Below, in pieces: positions 25,624-34,192 of a DNA stretch of 38,695 nt. The notes beneath the pieces were generated by a model that saw nothing but the letters and a program-made list of their open reading frames with translations, was not told the origin of the DNA and searched no databases. Position numbers and translations under genes: made by a program. Position 1 is the stretch's first letter. Each line of letters starts with the position of its first letter. The stretch comes from an uncultured Prevotellaceae bacterium (GTDB lineage: Bacteria; Bacteroidota; Bacteroidia; Bacteroidales; Bacteroidaceae): positions 1-38,695 of the forward strand of contig CAMOPD010000003.1 in assembly GCA_946622085.1 (NCBI GenBank), given 5' to 3'.

Positions 25624-26607
25624 TCAGGCCTCGCTGCCCTCGCCGTCTTCATCGTCCGGGTGTCGGCGCGAGCGGGGAGCATCGATGCTCTTGAGCAGTC
25701 GGCCGCTATGGATGAGATGGCGCGCAATGGCATCGAGCATGCCGTTGATATAGCCGCCGCTCTTGGGCGTGCTGTATATCTTGGCCAGGTCCACATACTC
25801 GTTGATGGTGACGCTGACGGGAATGTTGGGGAAGGTCATCATCTCGGCCAGCGCTATCTGCATGATCACCACGTCCATGTAGGCCAGTCGCGAGAAGTCC
25901 CAGTTGCGGCTGGCCTCAGTCATGTAGCGCTGATACTGGTCGGCATTGAGAATGGTGGCACGGAAGAGCTTCCGCGCAAAGTCCTTGTCCTCTATGTCCT
26001 TGTATTCAGGCAGCAGTTCCTGGTTCTTGCCGTTTTTGGGGTCGAAGCGCTTGATGGTCTTGATGACAAACGTGTCCACCGTCTCCTTGTCGTCGTTCCA
26101 GTAAAGGCTTTTCTCCTCCAGCAGCGCGTCGAGGTCGGCATTGTCCTGAATGAGCGCCTTATAGAGCTTGCGCCACAGCTCGCGGTCGGCATCGTAGCTG
26201 TCGTCGTCGCTCTCCATGTAGTCCTGATAGATTTGGCTCTGGACCATTTGTCCGTAGAGTTTGCGCACAAACTCCACGTCGTTTTCCCACGTCTGCTTCT
26301 GGTTCTCCACGAAGTCGTTGAGCTGGCGGTTCTCCTCCACCTGCAGGGCGAACTTATTGTCGACAAACTTGCGCGAGGGCATGGCCGTTCCTTCGCGGGC
26401 TGCCCTCTGCTCAGCTATCTCCACGTGGCGGCGGGCCTCGCGCGTGATGGCCACGACGAGCAAGAGCAGATAGTTATACAGGTCGTATGCTTTCGAGAGG
26501 CTGAAAATCAGCTCCTTCTCAGCAGTGTCCATGTTCTTGTTACCGTTTTGATAGTATGCGTAGGTTAACTGAACGACTTTTATCCGAATTAATTCTCTGT
26601 TGATCAT
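25624..26607 (-). CDS. nusB: Transcription antitermination factor NusB, long Bacteroidetes form
   Basis: RNA-binding partner of NusE (S10) in rRNA antitermination complexes. The 327-residue protein is about twice the length of E. coli NusB. The N terminus MINRELIRIKVVQLTYAYYQNG carries the start of the NusB fold. A long helical insertion rich in charged residues fills about 70-200. The C-terminal half has SRLAYMDVVIMQIALAEMM and PVSVTINEYVDLAKIYST, typical of NusB. It ends in a charged tail. It is the first gene of the cluster, with a promoter about 55 bases upstream. Confidence 0.93.
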   Translation of the reverse strand: MINRELIRIKVVQLTYAYYQNGNKNMDTAEKELIFSLSKAYDLYNYLLLLVVAITREARRHVEIAEQRAAREGTAMPSRKFVDNKFALQVEENRQLNDFVENQKQTWENDVEFVRKLYGQMVQSQIYQDYMESDDDSYDADRELWRKLYKALIQDNADLDALLEEKSLYWNDDKETVDTFVIKTIKRFDPKNGKNQELLPEYKDIEDKDFARKLFRATILNADQYQRYMTEASRNWDFSRLAYMDVVIMQIALAEMMTFPNIPVSVTINEYVDLAKIYSTPKSGGYINGMLDAIARHLIHSGRLLKSIDAPRSRRHPDDEDGEGSEA

Positions 26608-26658
26608 TTCTCCAAATGTGTAGATTATCCGTGTTGTCTTCTTAATTTATTATATGTG

Positions 26659-26666
26659 CAAAGATA
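26659..26666 (-). promoter_or_regulatory. Promoter -7 box of the nusB cluster
   Basis: The minus strand reads TATCTTTG followed by C, an exact match. CTTG (26686-26689 on the minus strand) stands 19 bases upstream as a near-consensus -33 element. Confidence 0.8.
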
Positions 26667-26741
26667 AGCAAAAAAGGTTTTTCCTGCAAGGATTAAACAC
26701 TATTTTGTATCGTTTTTTGTTTTTTTATTGCCCTCTCTCTG

Positions 26742-26851
26742 CGGTTTGTCGCCTGCAGCCCGTGCCCGCCCGTGGGCATGGGGTAGGAATCGGCCCGCCA
26801 ACGGAGGGGAATCGCCAGCGGGGAGCGATTCGCCTGCATGCAGGGACTTGG
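26742..26851. other. GC-rich, dyad-rich intergenic island
   Basis: The 455-base gap between nusB and rplY contains a GC-rich block unlike the AT-rich spacers elsewhere. It includes TGCCC/GGGCA (26763-26778), GAATCGC/GCGATTC (26809-26831) and the perfect palindrome CCTGCATGCAGG (26833-26844). GGAATCG occurs at 26786 and 26808, again 22 bases apart. It may be a decayed repeat element. No protein of convincing character is encoded. Confidence 0.45.
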
Positions 26852-26982
26852 AGATTATTTCCTTTCCTTGAAGCGTGGATGATGAAACGTTCTTCTTATG
26901 CAGACGCCACACATATTTATATATATGCGCGGGAGAGTAGAAAAATGTGGGCAATTTATTTTCGTAATCCGAGAAAAAGTTG

Positions 26983-26990
26983 TACCTTTG
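26983..26990 (+). promoter_or_regulatory. Promoter -7 box of the rplY operon
   Basis: TACCTTTG followed by C is an exact match. Transcription would start near 26996, giving a leader of about 125 bases before rplY. Confidence 0.8.
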
Positions 26991-27027
26991 CCGCGCTTTT
27001 TCAGGCACATCCATAGCGATGTATGGG

Positions 27028-27052
27028 ATTGGCCCCGGCCAATGACCCTCTC
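27028..27052 (+). promoter_or_regulatory. Leader hairpin of rplY
   Basis: In the long rplY leader GGGATTGGCC pairs with GGCCAATGACCC: ATTGGCC/GGCCAAT forms a perfect 7-bp stem around CC, extended by GGG/CCC with a small bulge. No T run follows, so a terminator is unlikely. It could be an autoregulatory site for L25, which binds structured 5S rRNA; this is unproven. Confidence 0.45.
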
Positions 27053-27121
27053 GTGTGATGGCGAATTAAGCATTTCAAGAAACCAAAACAGTAAAACTTA
27101 ATTTAGAGTAACACAAAGATT

Positions 27122-27721
27122 ATGAAAGAAATCAACGTAAAAGGACAAAAGAGAACAGACGTTGGCAAGAAAGCCACCAAGGAGTTAAGAAAACAAGGTC
27201 TCGTGCCCTGCAACCTCTACGGCGAGGCTAAGGGCGAGGACGGCCTGCCTCAGGCCGTGGCCTTCGCCATTCCGGCAGTAGACCTGCGCAAGGTGGTCTA
27301 CACGCCCCACGTCTATGTAGTGAATATTGAGCTCGAGGGCAAGCACCACGTGGCCATCATGAAGGAACTGCAGTTCCATCCCGTGACCGACCAGCTGCTC
27401 CACATCGACTTCTACGAGGTGAACGAGGAGAAGCCCATCACCATCGGCATTCCCGTGAAGCTCAACGGTCTGGCACAGGGTGTGCGCGACGGTGGACGCT
27501 TGAACCTCACCGTGCGCAAGATCAACGTCACTGCTCCCTACAAGCAGATTCCCGAAGTGCTCGACATCGACGTGACCAACCTCACCATCGGCAAGAGCAT
27601 CAAGGTGGGCGAACTGAAGTTCGAAGGCCTGGAGATGGCCACCAGCAAGGAAGTGGTGGTTTGCTCCATCAAGGCTACACGTAAGTCTAACGCTGCCGCT
27701 CAGACCGCCGAAGAGGAATAA
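27122..27721 (+). CDS. rplY: 50S ribosomal protein L25/general stress protein Ctc
   Basis: Binds 5S rRNA in the large ribosomal subunit. The 199-residue protein is the long Ctc form: an N-terminal L25 domain ([30 protein letters not shown], 1-90) followed by a C-terminal beta domain from about 95 ([15 protein letters not shown]). Its stop codon overlaps the pth start by one base (TAATG). The rplY-pth order is widely conserved and couples a ribosomal protein to peptidyl-tRNA recycling. Confidence 0.97.
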   Translation: MKEINVKGQKRTDVGKKATKELRKQGLVPCNLYGEAKGEDGLPQAVAFAIPAVDLRKVVYTPHVYVVNIELEGKHHVAIMKELQFHPVTDQLLHIDFYEVNEEKPITIGIPVKLNGLAQGVRDGGRLNLTVRKINVTAPYKQIPEVLDIDVTNLTIGKSIKVGELKFEGLEMATSKEVVVCSIKATRKSNAAAQTAEEE

Positions 27722-28353
27722 TGGACAAATACTTGATTGTTGGCTTGGGCAATCCGGGCGCAGAATACGCCGATACCCGCCACAACACAGGATTCATGGT
27801 ATTGGACGCTTTTGCGAAGGCGTCCAATATTGTTTTTGAAGACCGCCGCTACGGATTCGTGGCCGAAACCACCATCAAGGGGCGCAAGGTGATTCTGCTC
27901 AAGCCCACCACCTATATGAACCTCAGCGGAAACGCCGTGCGCTACTGGCTCAACAAGGAGAACATCGACCAGGGACGGCTGCTCGTGGTGAGCGACGACG
28001 TGGCCCTGCCTTTGGGCGACTTCCGGCTGAAGGCCAGCGGCAGCAACGGGGGCCACAACGGCCTGGGCCACATCCAGCAGCTCATAGGACAGGATTACGC
28101 CCGACTGCGCATTGGCATCGGCAACGACTTTCCACGGGGCATGCAGGTAGACTGGGTACTGGGCAGCTATAGCGAGGCTGACATGCAGCAGCTGCAACCC
28201 ACCCTCAACCTGGCCACCGAAATCATCAGGAGCTTCGTGCTGGCCGGCATCGGCATCACCATGAACCAGTATAACAAGCTGGGCAAGAGAAAGGCACCGA
28301 AAGCTGAAAAGACGGCTACCGGCGAAGAGACGACAGAGGAGAAACAAGCATGA
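27721..28353 (+). CDS. pth: Peptidyl-tRNA hydrolase
   Basis: Cleaves peptidyl-tRNA dropped from ribosomes and recycles the tRNA. The 210-residue protein has the N-terminal [20 protein letters not shown] with N10 and the catalytic H21, [10 protein letters not shown] with its substrate-binding Asn, [10 protein letters not shown] with the catalytic Asp, and GGHNGLGH. A short Lys/Glu/Thr-rich tail of about 20 residues extends beyond the fold. It overlaps rplY by one base and hslR by four (ATGA), so translation of the three is likely coupled. Confidence 0.97.
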   Translation: MDKYLIVGLGNPGAEYADTRHNTGFMVLDAFAKASNIVFEDRRYGFVAETTIKGRKVILLKPTTYMNLSGNAVRYWLNKENIDQGRLLVVSDDVALPLGDFRLKASGSNGGHNGLGHIQQLIGQDYARLRIGIGNDFPRGMQVDWVLGSYSEADMQQLQPTLNLATEIIRSFVLAGIGITMNQYNKLGKRKAPKAEKTATGEETTEEKQA

Positions 28354-28784
28354 ACGAAACTGCCAGAACAGACAAATGGCTATGGGCAGCGCGCATCTTC
28401 AAGACGCGCTCCATAGCTGCCGACGCCTGCAAGAACGGACGCGTCAGCATCAACGGCGTGAACGTGAAGCCCAGCCGCCCGCTGAAGGCCGGCGAAGTGG
28501 TGAGCGTGAAGAAGCCGCCCATCACCTACTCGTTTCGCGTGCTGAAATGCATAGAGCAGCGCGTGGGCGCCAAACTGCTGCCGGAAATCTATGAGAACGT
28601 CACCGACCCGAAGCAGTATGAGCTGCTGGAGATGAGCCGCATCAGCGGATTCGTTGACCGCGCAAGGGGCACAGGACGCCCCACGAAGAAGGAGCGCCGC
28701 GCCATCGACCACTTTGTAGACCCTGCCCTCTTCGGCTTCGACGATGACGACGACATGTTTGACTACGATGACGACATTGAATAA
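28350..28784 (+). CDS. S4-domain RNA-binding protein, Hsp15 (HslR) family
   Basis: Hsp15-type proteins bind stalled 50S subunits carrying peptidyl-tRNA, which suits its position after pth. The 144-residue protein has the S4 domain at about 7-65 ([34 protein letters not shown]). A basic segment GRPTKKERR follows, and the end is very acidic ([14 protein letters not shown]). E. coli HslR has about 133 residues. The acidic tail is a minor oddity that might limit nonspecific RNA binding. Confidence 0.92.
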   Translation: MNETARTDKWLWAARIFKTRSIAADACKNGRVSINGVNVKPSRPLKAGEVVSVKKPPITYSFRVLKCIEQRVGAKLLPEIYENVTDPKQYELLEMSRISGFVDRARGTGRPTKKERRAIDHFVDPALFGFDDDDDMFDYDDDIE

Positions 28785-28806
28785 AAGCTTAATAGTTGAG
28801 AAAAAA

Positions 28807-29376
28807 ATGATAAACCTCGCCATTTTTGTTTCGGGCGGCGGAACCAACCTTGAGAACATCATCCGCCACTTTGCTCCCAACCCCGACGTGCGCATTGCCC
28901 TCGTGCTGAGCAACAGGGCCGACGCCTATGCGTTGGTGCGCGCCAAACGCCACCACGTGCCCAGCGTCGTCGTGCCGCGCGCTGACTTTGCCCGGGAAGA
29001 GATACTCATGCCGCTGATGAGGCAATACGACATCGACTTCATCGTGCTGGCGGGATTCCTGCTCATGGCTCCCGACTTCCTCATCGATGCCTATCCGCGG
29101 CGCATCATCAACATCCACCCCGCCCTGCTGCCCAAATACGGCGGCAAGGGCATGTATGGGCACCACGTGCACGAGGCCGTGAAGGCCGCCGGGGAGAAGG
29201 AAACGGGGATGACAGTGCACTACGTGAGCAACGTGTGCGACGGCGGAGAAATCATCGCCCAGTTTGCCACTCCCCTTTCGCCCGACGACACGCCCGACGA
29301 CATTGCCGCCAAGGAGCACGTGCTCGAACAGAAATATTTCCCACAAGTGATAGAACAGCTGCTCAACGAGCTGTAA
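28807..29376 (+). CDS. purN: Phosphoribosylglycinamide formyltransferase (GAR transformylase)
   Basis: Formylates glycinamide ribonucleotide with 10-formyl-THF in purine synthesis. The 189-residue protein shows VSGGGTNLENII for phosphate binding, VLAGFLLMAPDFL, and INIHPALLPKYGGKGMYGHHVHEA with the catalytic Asn and His. VCDGGEIIAQ carries the catalytic Asp. I place the start at 28807 (MINLAIFVSG), 22 bases after the hslR stop; an in-frame ATG at 28744 would overlap hslR and add an unrelated extension. It is probably the last gene of the rplY operon. Confidence 0.96.
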   Translation: MINLAIFVSGGGTNLENIIRHFAPNPDVRIALVLSNRADAYALVRAKRHHVPSVVVPRADFAREEILMPLMRQYDIDFIVLAGFLLMAPDFLIDAYPRRIINIHPALLPKYGGKGMYGHHVHEAVKAAGEKETGMTVHYVSNVCDGGEIIAQFATPLSPDDTPDDIAAKEHVLEQKYFPQVIEQLLNEL

Positions 29377-29378
29377 GC

Positions 29379-29469
29379 GTTGTTTTTCGTGGGCGCGTGG
29401 GCGCAATAATAGTATCGAGCGCTCGGAACATATCTCGCACCTTCGCACCCACGCACCCACGTAAACAAC
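29379..29469 (-). terminator. Long imperfect hairpin between purN and the barrel gene
   Basis: Bases 29379-29404 pair with 29445-29469 (GTTGTTT/AAACAAC, CGTGGG/CCCACG twice). Two positions are C-A mismatches in plus-strand RNA but G-U pairs in minus-strand RNA, so the structure is better formed in the minus-strand transcript. It probably ends the barrel-gene transcript. Confidence 0.6.
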
Positions 29470-29494
29470 ACCCCCAAAGATAAAGAGAGAGAGA

Positions 29495-29544
29495 AAGGCC
29501 GGACTCTGCTCTTCCGCCCCCAACATGGTGGGGCGAGAGAGAGA
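29495..29544. terminator. GC-rich hairpin at the 3' end of the barrel gene
   Basis: AAGGCCGGACTCT (29495-29507) pairs perfectly with AGAGTCCGGCCTT (29532-29544), and GCCCC/GGGGC pair inside. It lies 38 bases beyond the stop of the minus-strand gene and is the first of two hairpins in this convergent gap. Confidence 0.7.
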
Positions 29545-29582
29545 GTCCGGCCTTAATGCGTATGCGGAATTCTTGTGTTGGT

Positions 29583-32561
29583 CTAATCGATCATCATGGG
29601 GCCGCCGAAGCCTCCGCGCGGACGACCGCCGCCAAAGCCTCCTCCTGGGCGTCCGCCACCAGGCCTGCCACCTCCCCAGCCGCCACGGCCGCCGGGTCCG
29701 CCAGGTCCGCCGAAGCCCTGTCCCTGGCCTTGCTTATGGCGCCCGCCAAAGGAGTTGAGCCGGTAGATGACGTGCAGCATGACGTAGGAGTTGATGGAGT
29801 TGTAGCGCGTTTCGCTGCTCATATCGGCGGTCACCGAATTGCTGATGTTGCTGCGGTTGTGCAGTATGTCGTAGAACTGCAGCGAGAGTGTCAGCGCATT
29901 GCCCTTGAGGAAACTCTGGCTTATCTGCGCGTTCCACACCAGCTCGTTGGTGTTCATGCTCCTGTCGTTGTAGCCGCGCCGGCTCTGGTTGTGCAGGTCG
30001 GTCGAGATGGACGTACCCCAGGGTGCAAAGATGTTGAGTGAGCCTCCGTAGGAGAACATCCACGTGTCGAGATTGTCGACGGCCTGCAGCAGGTTCTTCG
30101 AATGGTTGTAGTTGAACATGCCGTCGGCAGCAATCTCAAACCAGTCCTTGCGGAAGCTTGCCTGCAGACGGTCCATGATCATGTCGGAGCGCGTGGTGTT
30201 CACCACCGACTCCTTGCCCTGCGCCAGATAGTTCACGTTGTTGCTGTGGTTGAGCATGGCAAAGTTGTTCACGTTCCACACGCCGGCCGAATCGATGGAG
30301 AAGTTGTACATCATTCCCAGGGCGGCGTTCCAGTTGCCGTTGATGTTCTCCGGGCGGATGGTTTTCTGGCCCGTATCCCTGTCATAGTAGGTTTTGTTTC
30401 CTATGCTGTTGCGGGTGTTGTTGTAGTTGGCAAAGGTCATGATGCTCTGCTGATGGCTTTGAATATAGTTGTTGTAGCGCAGTTCAAAGCGGTTGGTGAA
30501 CGAAGGCTTCAGTCCCGGATTACCCATTCTGACGCTCATCGGATTGCTGTCGTCCACGATGTCGAGCAGGTCGGTCATCGACGGCTGCGACGTGGTGCCC
30601 CGATACTGTGCGCGCAGTTCGCTCATGGGGTTGAACTTGTAGCGGAAGTCGAGCGTGGGGGTGAGGTTCACCACGTTGCGCGTGGTGTCGGTGTGTATGC
30701 CCAGGTATTCCTGCTTGAAGTTGGTCTTCTGCGGTTGCAGCATGCCACCGATGTTGAGCTGATACTTCGTGTCGATGATGCGCAGCATCAGGTTCACCTC
30801 GTGAATGTAGTTGCTGTATTCAGAGAATCGGCTCAGGTCGTCGTCGAGATAGTTCTGCAGCGGATGGGTGAGCAGGCCGAGGAAGCTGTCCCATCCGCGA
30901 TACTTGAAGCCCAGACCGTCGAAGGCGCTGACGTTTCCGAAGTCGTAGGTAGAACGGTCGCTCTTGTTGTAGTTGTAGCGGAAGCGATAGCTCAGCTGCA
31001 GGAATCCGCCCTTGAAGATGGGCTCGCTGTAGGTGGTCAGCAGTGAGTAGCTCCAGGTCTTGGTGGGCGTGACGCTGTAGCGGTTGGTGTAGAACGTGGA
31101 GTCGTTGCCAAAGCGGTCTTGCTGCTGATAGAGCGTGGTGTGGGCCGACGAGAGGTTCTTGCCGTCGGTGTCGCTATAGCTGAAGTCGCCGCGCAGGGTG
31201 ACGTTGCGCCCCTTCTTGCCCAGCTTGCGGTTGTATTGCAGCATGGCTCCCGCCGACTTTCCGTCGCTGTAGCTGATGGAGCCGTTGTCGGCATTGTTCA
31301 CGAGCACGCCTTTCTCCTTGAGCGTGGTGAGCTGGCCCAGCGGGTCGTCTACGTAGAGATAGGGATTGTCGTTGAAGGTGGCCGAGGTGGACGTGTTGGT
31401 GCCGTCGCTCTTGGTGATGCGGAAGTTGGGTCGGAACATCACGTTCGTCATCGAGTCGGGCTTCCACTCCAGTCGCATCTGGGCGTTGAAGTTGGTGTTG
31501 CGACTGTTCTGCTGGGTGATGCTATTCTCATAGGAGACGTTGTTCAGATTGAATCTGCTCACCGACTGTATGGTGTGGGTGTCGTTGTCGCGTCGGTTCC
31601 AGCGCACGCTTCCGTCAATCTCCAGCTTGTCGGAGAGATGGTTGTAGTTCAGGGCGCCCATTTTGTGGGTGTTCAGTCCTTGCTGGCCGCCGAATCGTCC
31701 GCCGCCACCGCCGCCGGGGAATCCCTGGTTGCCCGTGTTGTTGGCATTGATGAAGGCCATGTAGCGGTCGCTGTCGGTGAAATAAGAGCCCATCAGTCTC
31801 AGGGCGTAGCGGTCGTGCGTGCCTATGCCGATGTCGTTGTTGGTGAATTTTCCGCGGTTCATGCCGGGCTTGATGCCGAAGTCGAGCACGGTCTCCTCCT
31901 CGCCGTCGTCAATGCCGGTGATGCGTGCCAGGTCGCTTTTCTCCTGATACGAGCGTATGTTGTTCACAATGTCAACGGGCAGATTCTTCAGCGCCGTCTC
32001 GGTGTCGCCGGTCATGAATTCCTTGCCGTCAACCTTGATTTTCTTCACTTCGCGGCCGTTGATGGTGATTTTCCCGTCGTCGCTCACCTGCGCTCCGGGG
32101 AGCTTCTTCACCAGCTCTTCCACCACCGAGCCTTCGGGTGTGCGATAGGCGGCTGCATTATATACAAAGGTGTCGGCCTTCACCGTCACCTTGGCGGCCG
32201 TTCCCGTGGCGGTGACGCCTTTCAGCATGATGGCGTCGGGCTGCATCGTCAGCGTGCCCATGCTGACATCCTTGCCGGCCGACACGGTGACACTTTTCAC
32301 CAGGTTCTTATATCCCACGCTGGTCATCTTCAGCAGATAGCGGCCTGTGGCGGGAGCTTCGAGCGAGAACACACCGTCTTCGTTGGACAATGCACCAACG
32401 ACGAAGGTGCTGTCGGTCTTCAACAACTGCACCGTCACCTGCATAACAGCTTCTTTCGTGTCATGATCTACTATTTTTCCAGAAATCTTTCTACCTTGAG
32501 CATGTGTCAACACCGACACAAACAAAAGTAACGCAAGCAAAATCCATTTATTAGAGCGCAT
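29583..32561 (-). CDS. TonB-receptor-like outer-membrane beta-barrel protein with Gly-rich tail
   Basis: A 992-residue outer-membrane protein. It has a signal peptide (MRSNKWILLALLLFVSVLTHAQG), a carboxypeptidase-regulatory-like beta domain (about 25-110, ISGKIVDHDTKEAV...), a plug-like region (about 120-230, VVEELVKKLPGAQVSDDGKITING) and a long barrel. This is the outer-membrane barrel (OMP_b-brl_3) group related to TonB-dependent receptors; I see no SusD partner. A Gly run (NQGFPGGGGGGRFGG) lies in an early loop. The last 54 residues are a Gly/Pro/Arg-rich tail after the barrel. I chose the ATG at 32561; the reading frame stays open to 32753 but that part crosses the palindromic repeat and precedes the signal peptide. 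No clear TAnnTTTG box was found upstream. Confidence 0.88.
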   Translation of the reverse strand: MRSNKWILLALLLFVSVLTHAQGRKISGKIVDHDTKEAVMQVTVQLLKTDSTFVVGALSNEDGVFSLEAPATGRYLLKMTSVGYKNLVKSVTVSAGKDVSMGTLTMQPDAIMLKGVTATGTAAKVTVKADTFVYNAAAYRTPEGSVVEELVKKLPGAQVSDDGKITINGREVKKIKVDGKEFMTGDTETALKNLPVDIVNNIRSYQEKSDLARITGIDDGEEETVLDFGIKPGMNRGKFTNNDIGIGTHDRYALRLMGSYFTDSDRYMAFINANNTGNQGFPGGGGGGRFGGQQGLNTHKMGALNYNHLSDKLEIDGSVRWNRRDNDTHTIQSVSRFNLNNVSYENSITQQNSRNTNFNAQMRLEWKPDSMTNVMFRPNFRITKSDGTNTSTSATFNDNPYLYVDDPLGQLTTLKEKGVLVNNADNGSISYSDGKSAGAMLQYNRKLGKKGRNVTLRGDFSYSDTDGKNLSSAHTTLYQQQDRFGNDSTFYTNRYSVTPTKTWSYSLLTTYSEPIFKGGFLQLSYRFRYNYNKSDRSTYDFGNVSAFDGLGFKYRGWDSFLGLLTHPLQNYLDDDLSRFSEYSNYIHEVNLMLRIIDTKYQLNIGGMLQPQKTNFKQEYLGIHTDTTRNVVNLTPTLDFRYKFNPMSELRAQYRGTTSQPSMTDLLDIVDDSNPMSVRMGNPGLKPSFTNRFELRYNNYIQSHQQSIMTFANYNNTRNSIGNKTYYDRDTGQKTIRPENINGNWNAALGMMYNFSIDSAGVWNVNNFAMLNHSNNVNYLAQGKESVVNTTRSDMIMDRLQASFRKDWFEIAADGMFNYNHSKNLLQAVDNLDTWMFSYGGSLNIFAPWGTSISTDLHNQSRRGYNDRSMNTNELVWNAQISQSFLKGNALTLSLQFYDILHNRSNISNSVTADMSSETRYNSINSYVMLHVIYRLNSFGGRHKQGQGQGFGGPGGPGGRGGWGGGRPGGGRPGGGFGGGRPRGGFGGPMMID

Positions 32562-32707
32562 AGAATGAATAAAAATAAATAATTGTGATTGTATATTTTC
32601 TCTTTTAGACGCTCTGAGTCCCACATGGTTTAACGGGGCAAGGAAAAAAATCGGGCGCCAGGGGGAGAACCGCCGAATGACGTGCCCGCAACCCGTAATC
32701 ACGCCAC

Positions 32708-32808
32708 TTGCTGTCTGTTGACTTAAGTCAATAGATCTGTTGACTCCAGTCAACAGGTGCGTTGACTTAAGTCAACAGGTGCGTTGACTCCAGTCAACAG
32801 ACAGCAAA
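32708..32808 (-). repeat. 101-bp palindromic repeat array, copy B (reverse complement of copy A)
   Basis: Exact reverse complement of 5116-5216 over all 101 bases. Dyads lie at 32718-32731, 32740-32753, 32762-32775 and 32784-32797, again 22 bases apart, with flanks GCTGTCTG and CAGACAGC. Outside these limits the two flanks differ at once. It occupies the divergent gap between the barrel gene and aroB, about 110 bases upstream of the aroB -33 element. The rest of 32562-32919 is spacer without a recognisable gene. Confidence 0.95.
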
Positions 32809-32919
32809 TGGCTTGATTAAGCCCTGCAAAGGGCGTCGTCTGACCCAGCAGAATGGCGAGTAACAGAGATGAAAACCGTGAGAATTGCGAGCCAGATGCC
32901 AAAGAAAATGGGTTTTCGT

Positions 32920-32950
32920 TTTGTGTTCCAATCAGTTATTCGTATCTTTG
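32920..32950 (+). promoter_or_regulatory. aroB promoter
   Basis: TTTG (32920-32923) and TATCTTTG (32943-32950) with exactly 19 bases between them, a textbook Bacteroidetes promoter. The leader is about 60 bases. Confidence 0.88.
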
Positions 32951-33018
32951 CAGCCGAGAAAGATTGTAAAGGAAGGCTGCCATCCCCTGGGAGCAGCAGC
33001 GGAAACGTTAGTATTATT

Positions 33019-34074
33019 ATGAGTATGGAACAGAGAATTATTATTTCAAAAAACTTGCAACAGGAATTGGCCACGGCCATTTCCGAATGCGAGCACGACC
33101 GCTTGTTTGTGCTCGTAGACGAGACCACGCGCCAGGCGTGCTGGCCCCTGCTACGGCATTTCCTCTGTCTGAAGACCGCTGAACTCATCACCATCGGTGC
33201 TTCCGACACCAACAAGACGCTGCCAACCACAGCCCACGTGTGGCAGTCGCTCAGCCAAGGAGGAGCCACACGCCACTCGCTGCTCATCAATCTGGGCGGC
33301 GGCATGGTGACCGACCTGGGCGGTTTCGCGGCTTCTACGTTCAAGCGCGGCATCGACTTCATCAACATTCCCACCACGCTGCTGGCCATGGTCGACGCGA
33401 GTGTGGGGGGAAAAACCGGCATCAACTTCGAGGGACTGAAAAACGAAATCGGCGTGTTCAGCGAGCCCCGCTTCGTCATTCTCAGCACGCAGTTCCTGCA
33501 GACTCTCGACCATGAGAACCTCTGTTCAGGCTATGCCGAGATGCTGAAGCACGGACTGATAAGCAACGACACCATGTGGGCCGAGCTGCTCAACTTCAAC
33601 CTGGCCGAGCCCCACTTCGGCCAACTGCAGCAGATGGTGGCCGACTCAGTGAAAGTGAAGGAAAACATCGTGGAAGCCGACCCCCGCGAGAAGGGCATCA
33701 GAAAGGCACTCAACCTGGGCCATACCTTCGGACACGCCTTCGAGTCGATGGCCATGCGCCAGGGCCAGCCCGTGCTCCACGGCTATGCCGTGGCCTGGGG
33801 AATAGTATGCGAACTCTTTCTCAGTGCTGTCAAGACGGCTTTCCCCACTCAGCGCATGCGGCAGACCGTGGGATTCATCCGCCAGCACTATGGCCAACCG
33901 AACATCACGTGCGACGACTATCCCGAACTGCTTGAACTGATGCGCCACGACAAGAAGAACATCGGCAACAGCATCAACTTCACCCTGCTGGGCGATATTG
34001 GCGACATACGCATCAACCAGACAGCCACCGAAGAGGAAATAAAGGAAGCCCTCGACTTCATTCGCGAGGGATAA
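33019..34074 (+). CDS. aroB: 3-dehydroquinate synthase
   Basis: Converts DAHP to 3-dehydroquinate, the second step of the shikimate pathway; it needs NAD+ and a divalent metal. The 351-residue protein contains the NAD-binding GGGMVTDLGGFAASTFKRGI segment, the DASVGGKTGIN signature and the metal-binding LNLGHTFGHAFE. Length is normal for the family. I use the ATG at 33019 (MSMEQRII); a second ATG is at 33025. The longer frame from 32869 is excluded because it starts upstream of the promoter. Chorismate made through this pathway feeds the menaquinone genes that converge on it. Confidence 0.96.
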   Translation: MSMEQRIIISKNLQQELATAISECEHDRLFVLVDETTRQACWPLLRHFLCLKTAELITIGASDTNKTLPTTAHVWQSLSQGGATRHSLLINLGGGMVTDLGGFAASTFKRGIDFINIPTTLLAMVDASVGGKTGINFEGLKNEIGVFSEPRFVILSTQFLQTLDHENLCSGYAEMLKHGLISNDTMWAELLNFNLAEPHFGQLQQMVADSVKVKENIVEADPREKGIRKALNLGHTFGHAFESMAMRQGQPVLHGYAVAWGIVCELFLSAVKTAFPTQRMRQTVGFIRQHYGQPNITCDDYPELLELMRHDKKNIGNSINFTLLGDIGDIRINQTATEEEIKEALDFIREG

Positions 34075-34113
34075 TTTCAGGAATACAAGTTTCTCACGTC
34101 AGAGAAGACAAGA

Positions 34114-34190
34114 AGTAAAGGGAGTATGCGTTTTTTGGGGTTCCGTATTCATGAACGAACGGAAAGCCCAAAACGCTTACTCCCTTTACT
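34114..34190. terminator. Long hairpin between convergent aroB and menE
   Basis: AGTAAAGGGAGTA (34114-34126) pairs with TACTCCCTTTACT (34178-34190). After one T-T mismatch GCGTTTT pairs with AAAACGC, and GGG/CCC and TTCCGT/ACGGAA continue inside. The T run in the left arm and A run in the right arm allow use in both directions. It ends two bases before the menE stop. Confidence 0.75.
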
Positions 34191-34192
34191 CC

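Noticed and set aside
25612-26568. 318-codon plus-strand open frame opposite nusB
   Set aside because: Antisense to nusB; no motifs and no promoter.
28744-28806. Earlier start of purN inside hslR
   Set aside because: It adds a Thr-rich stretch unrelated to PurN; the conserved N terminus begins at 28807.
32562-32753. N-terminal extension of the barrel protein
   Set aside because: The open frame runs through the palindromic repeat and precedes a clear signal peptide at 32561; it would hide the signal peptide.
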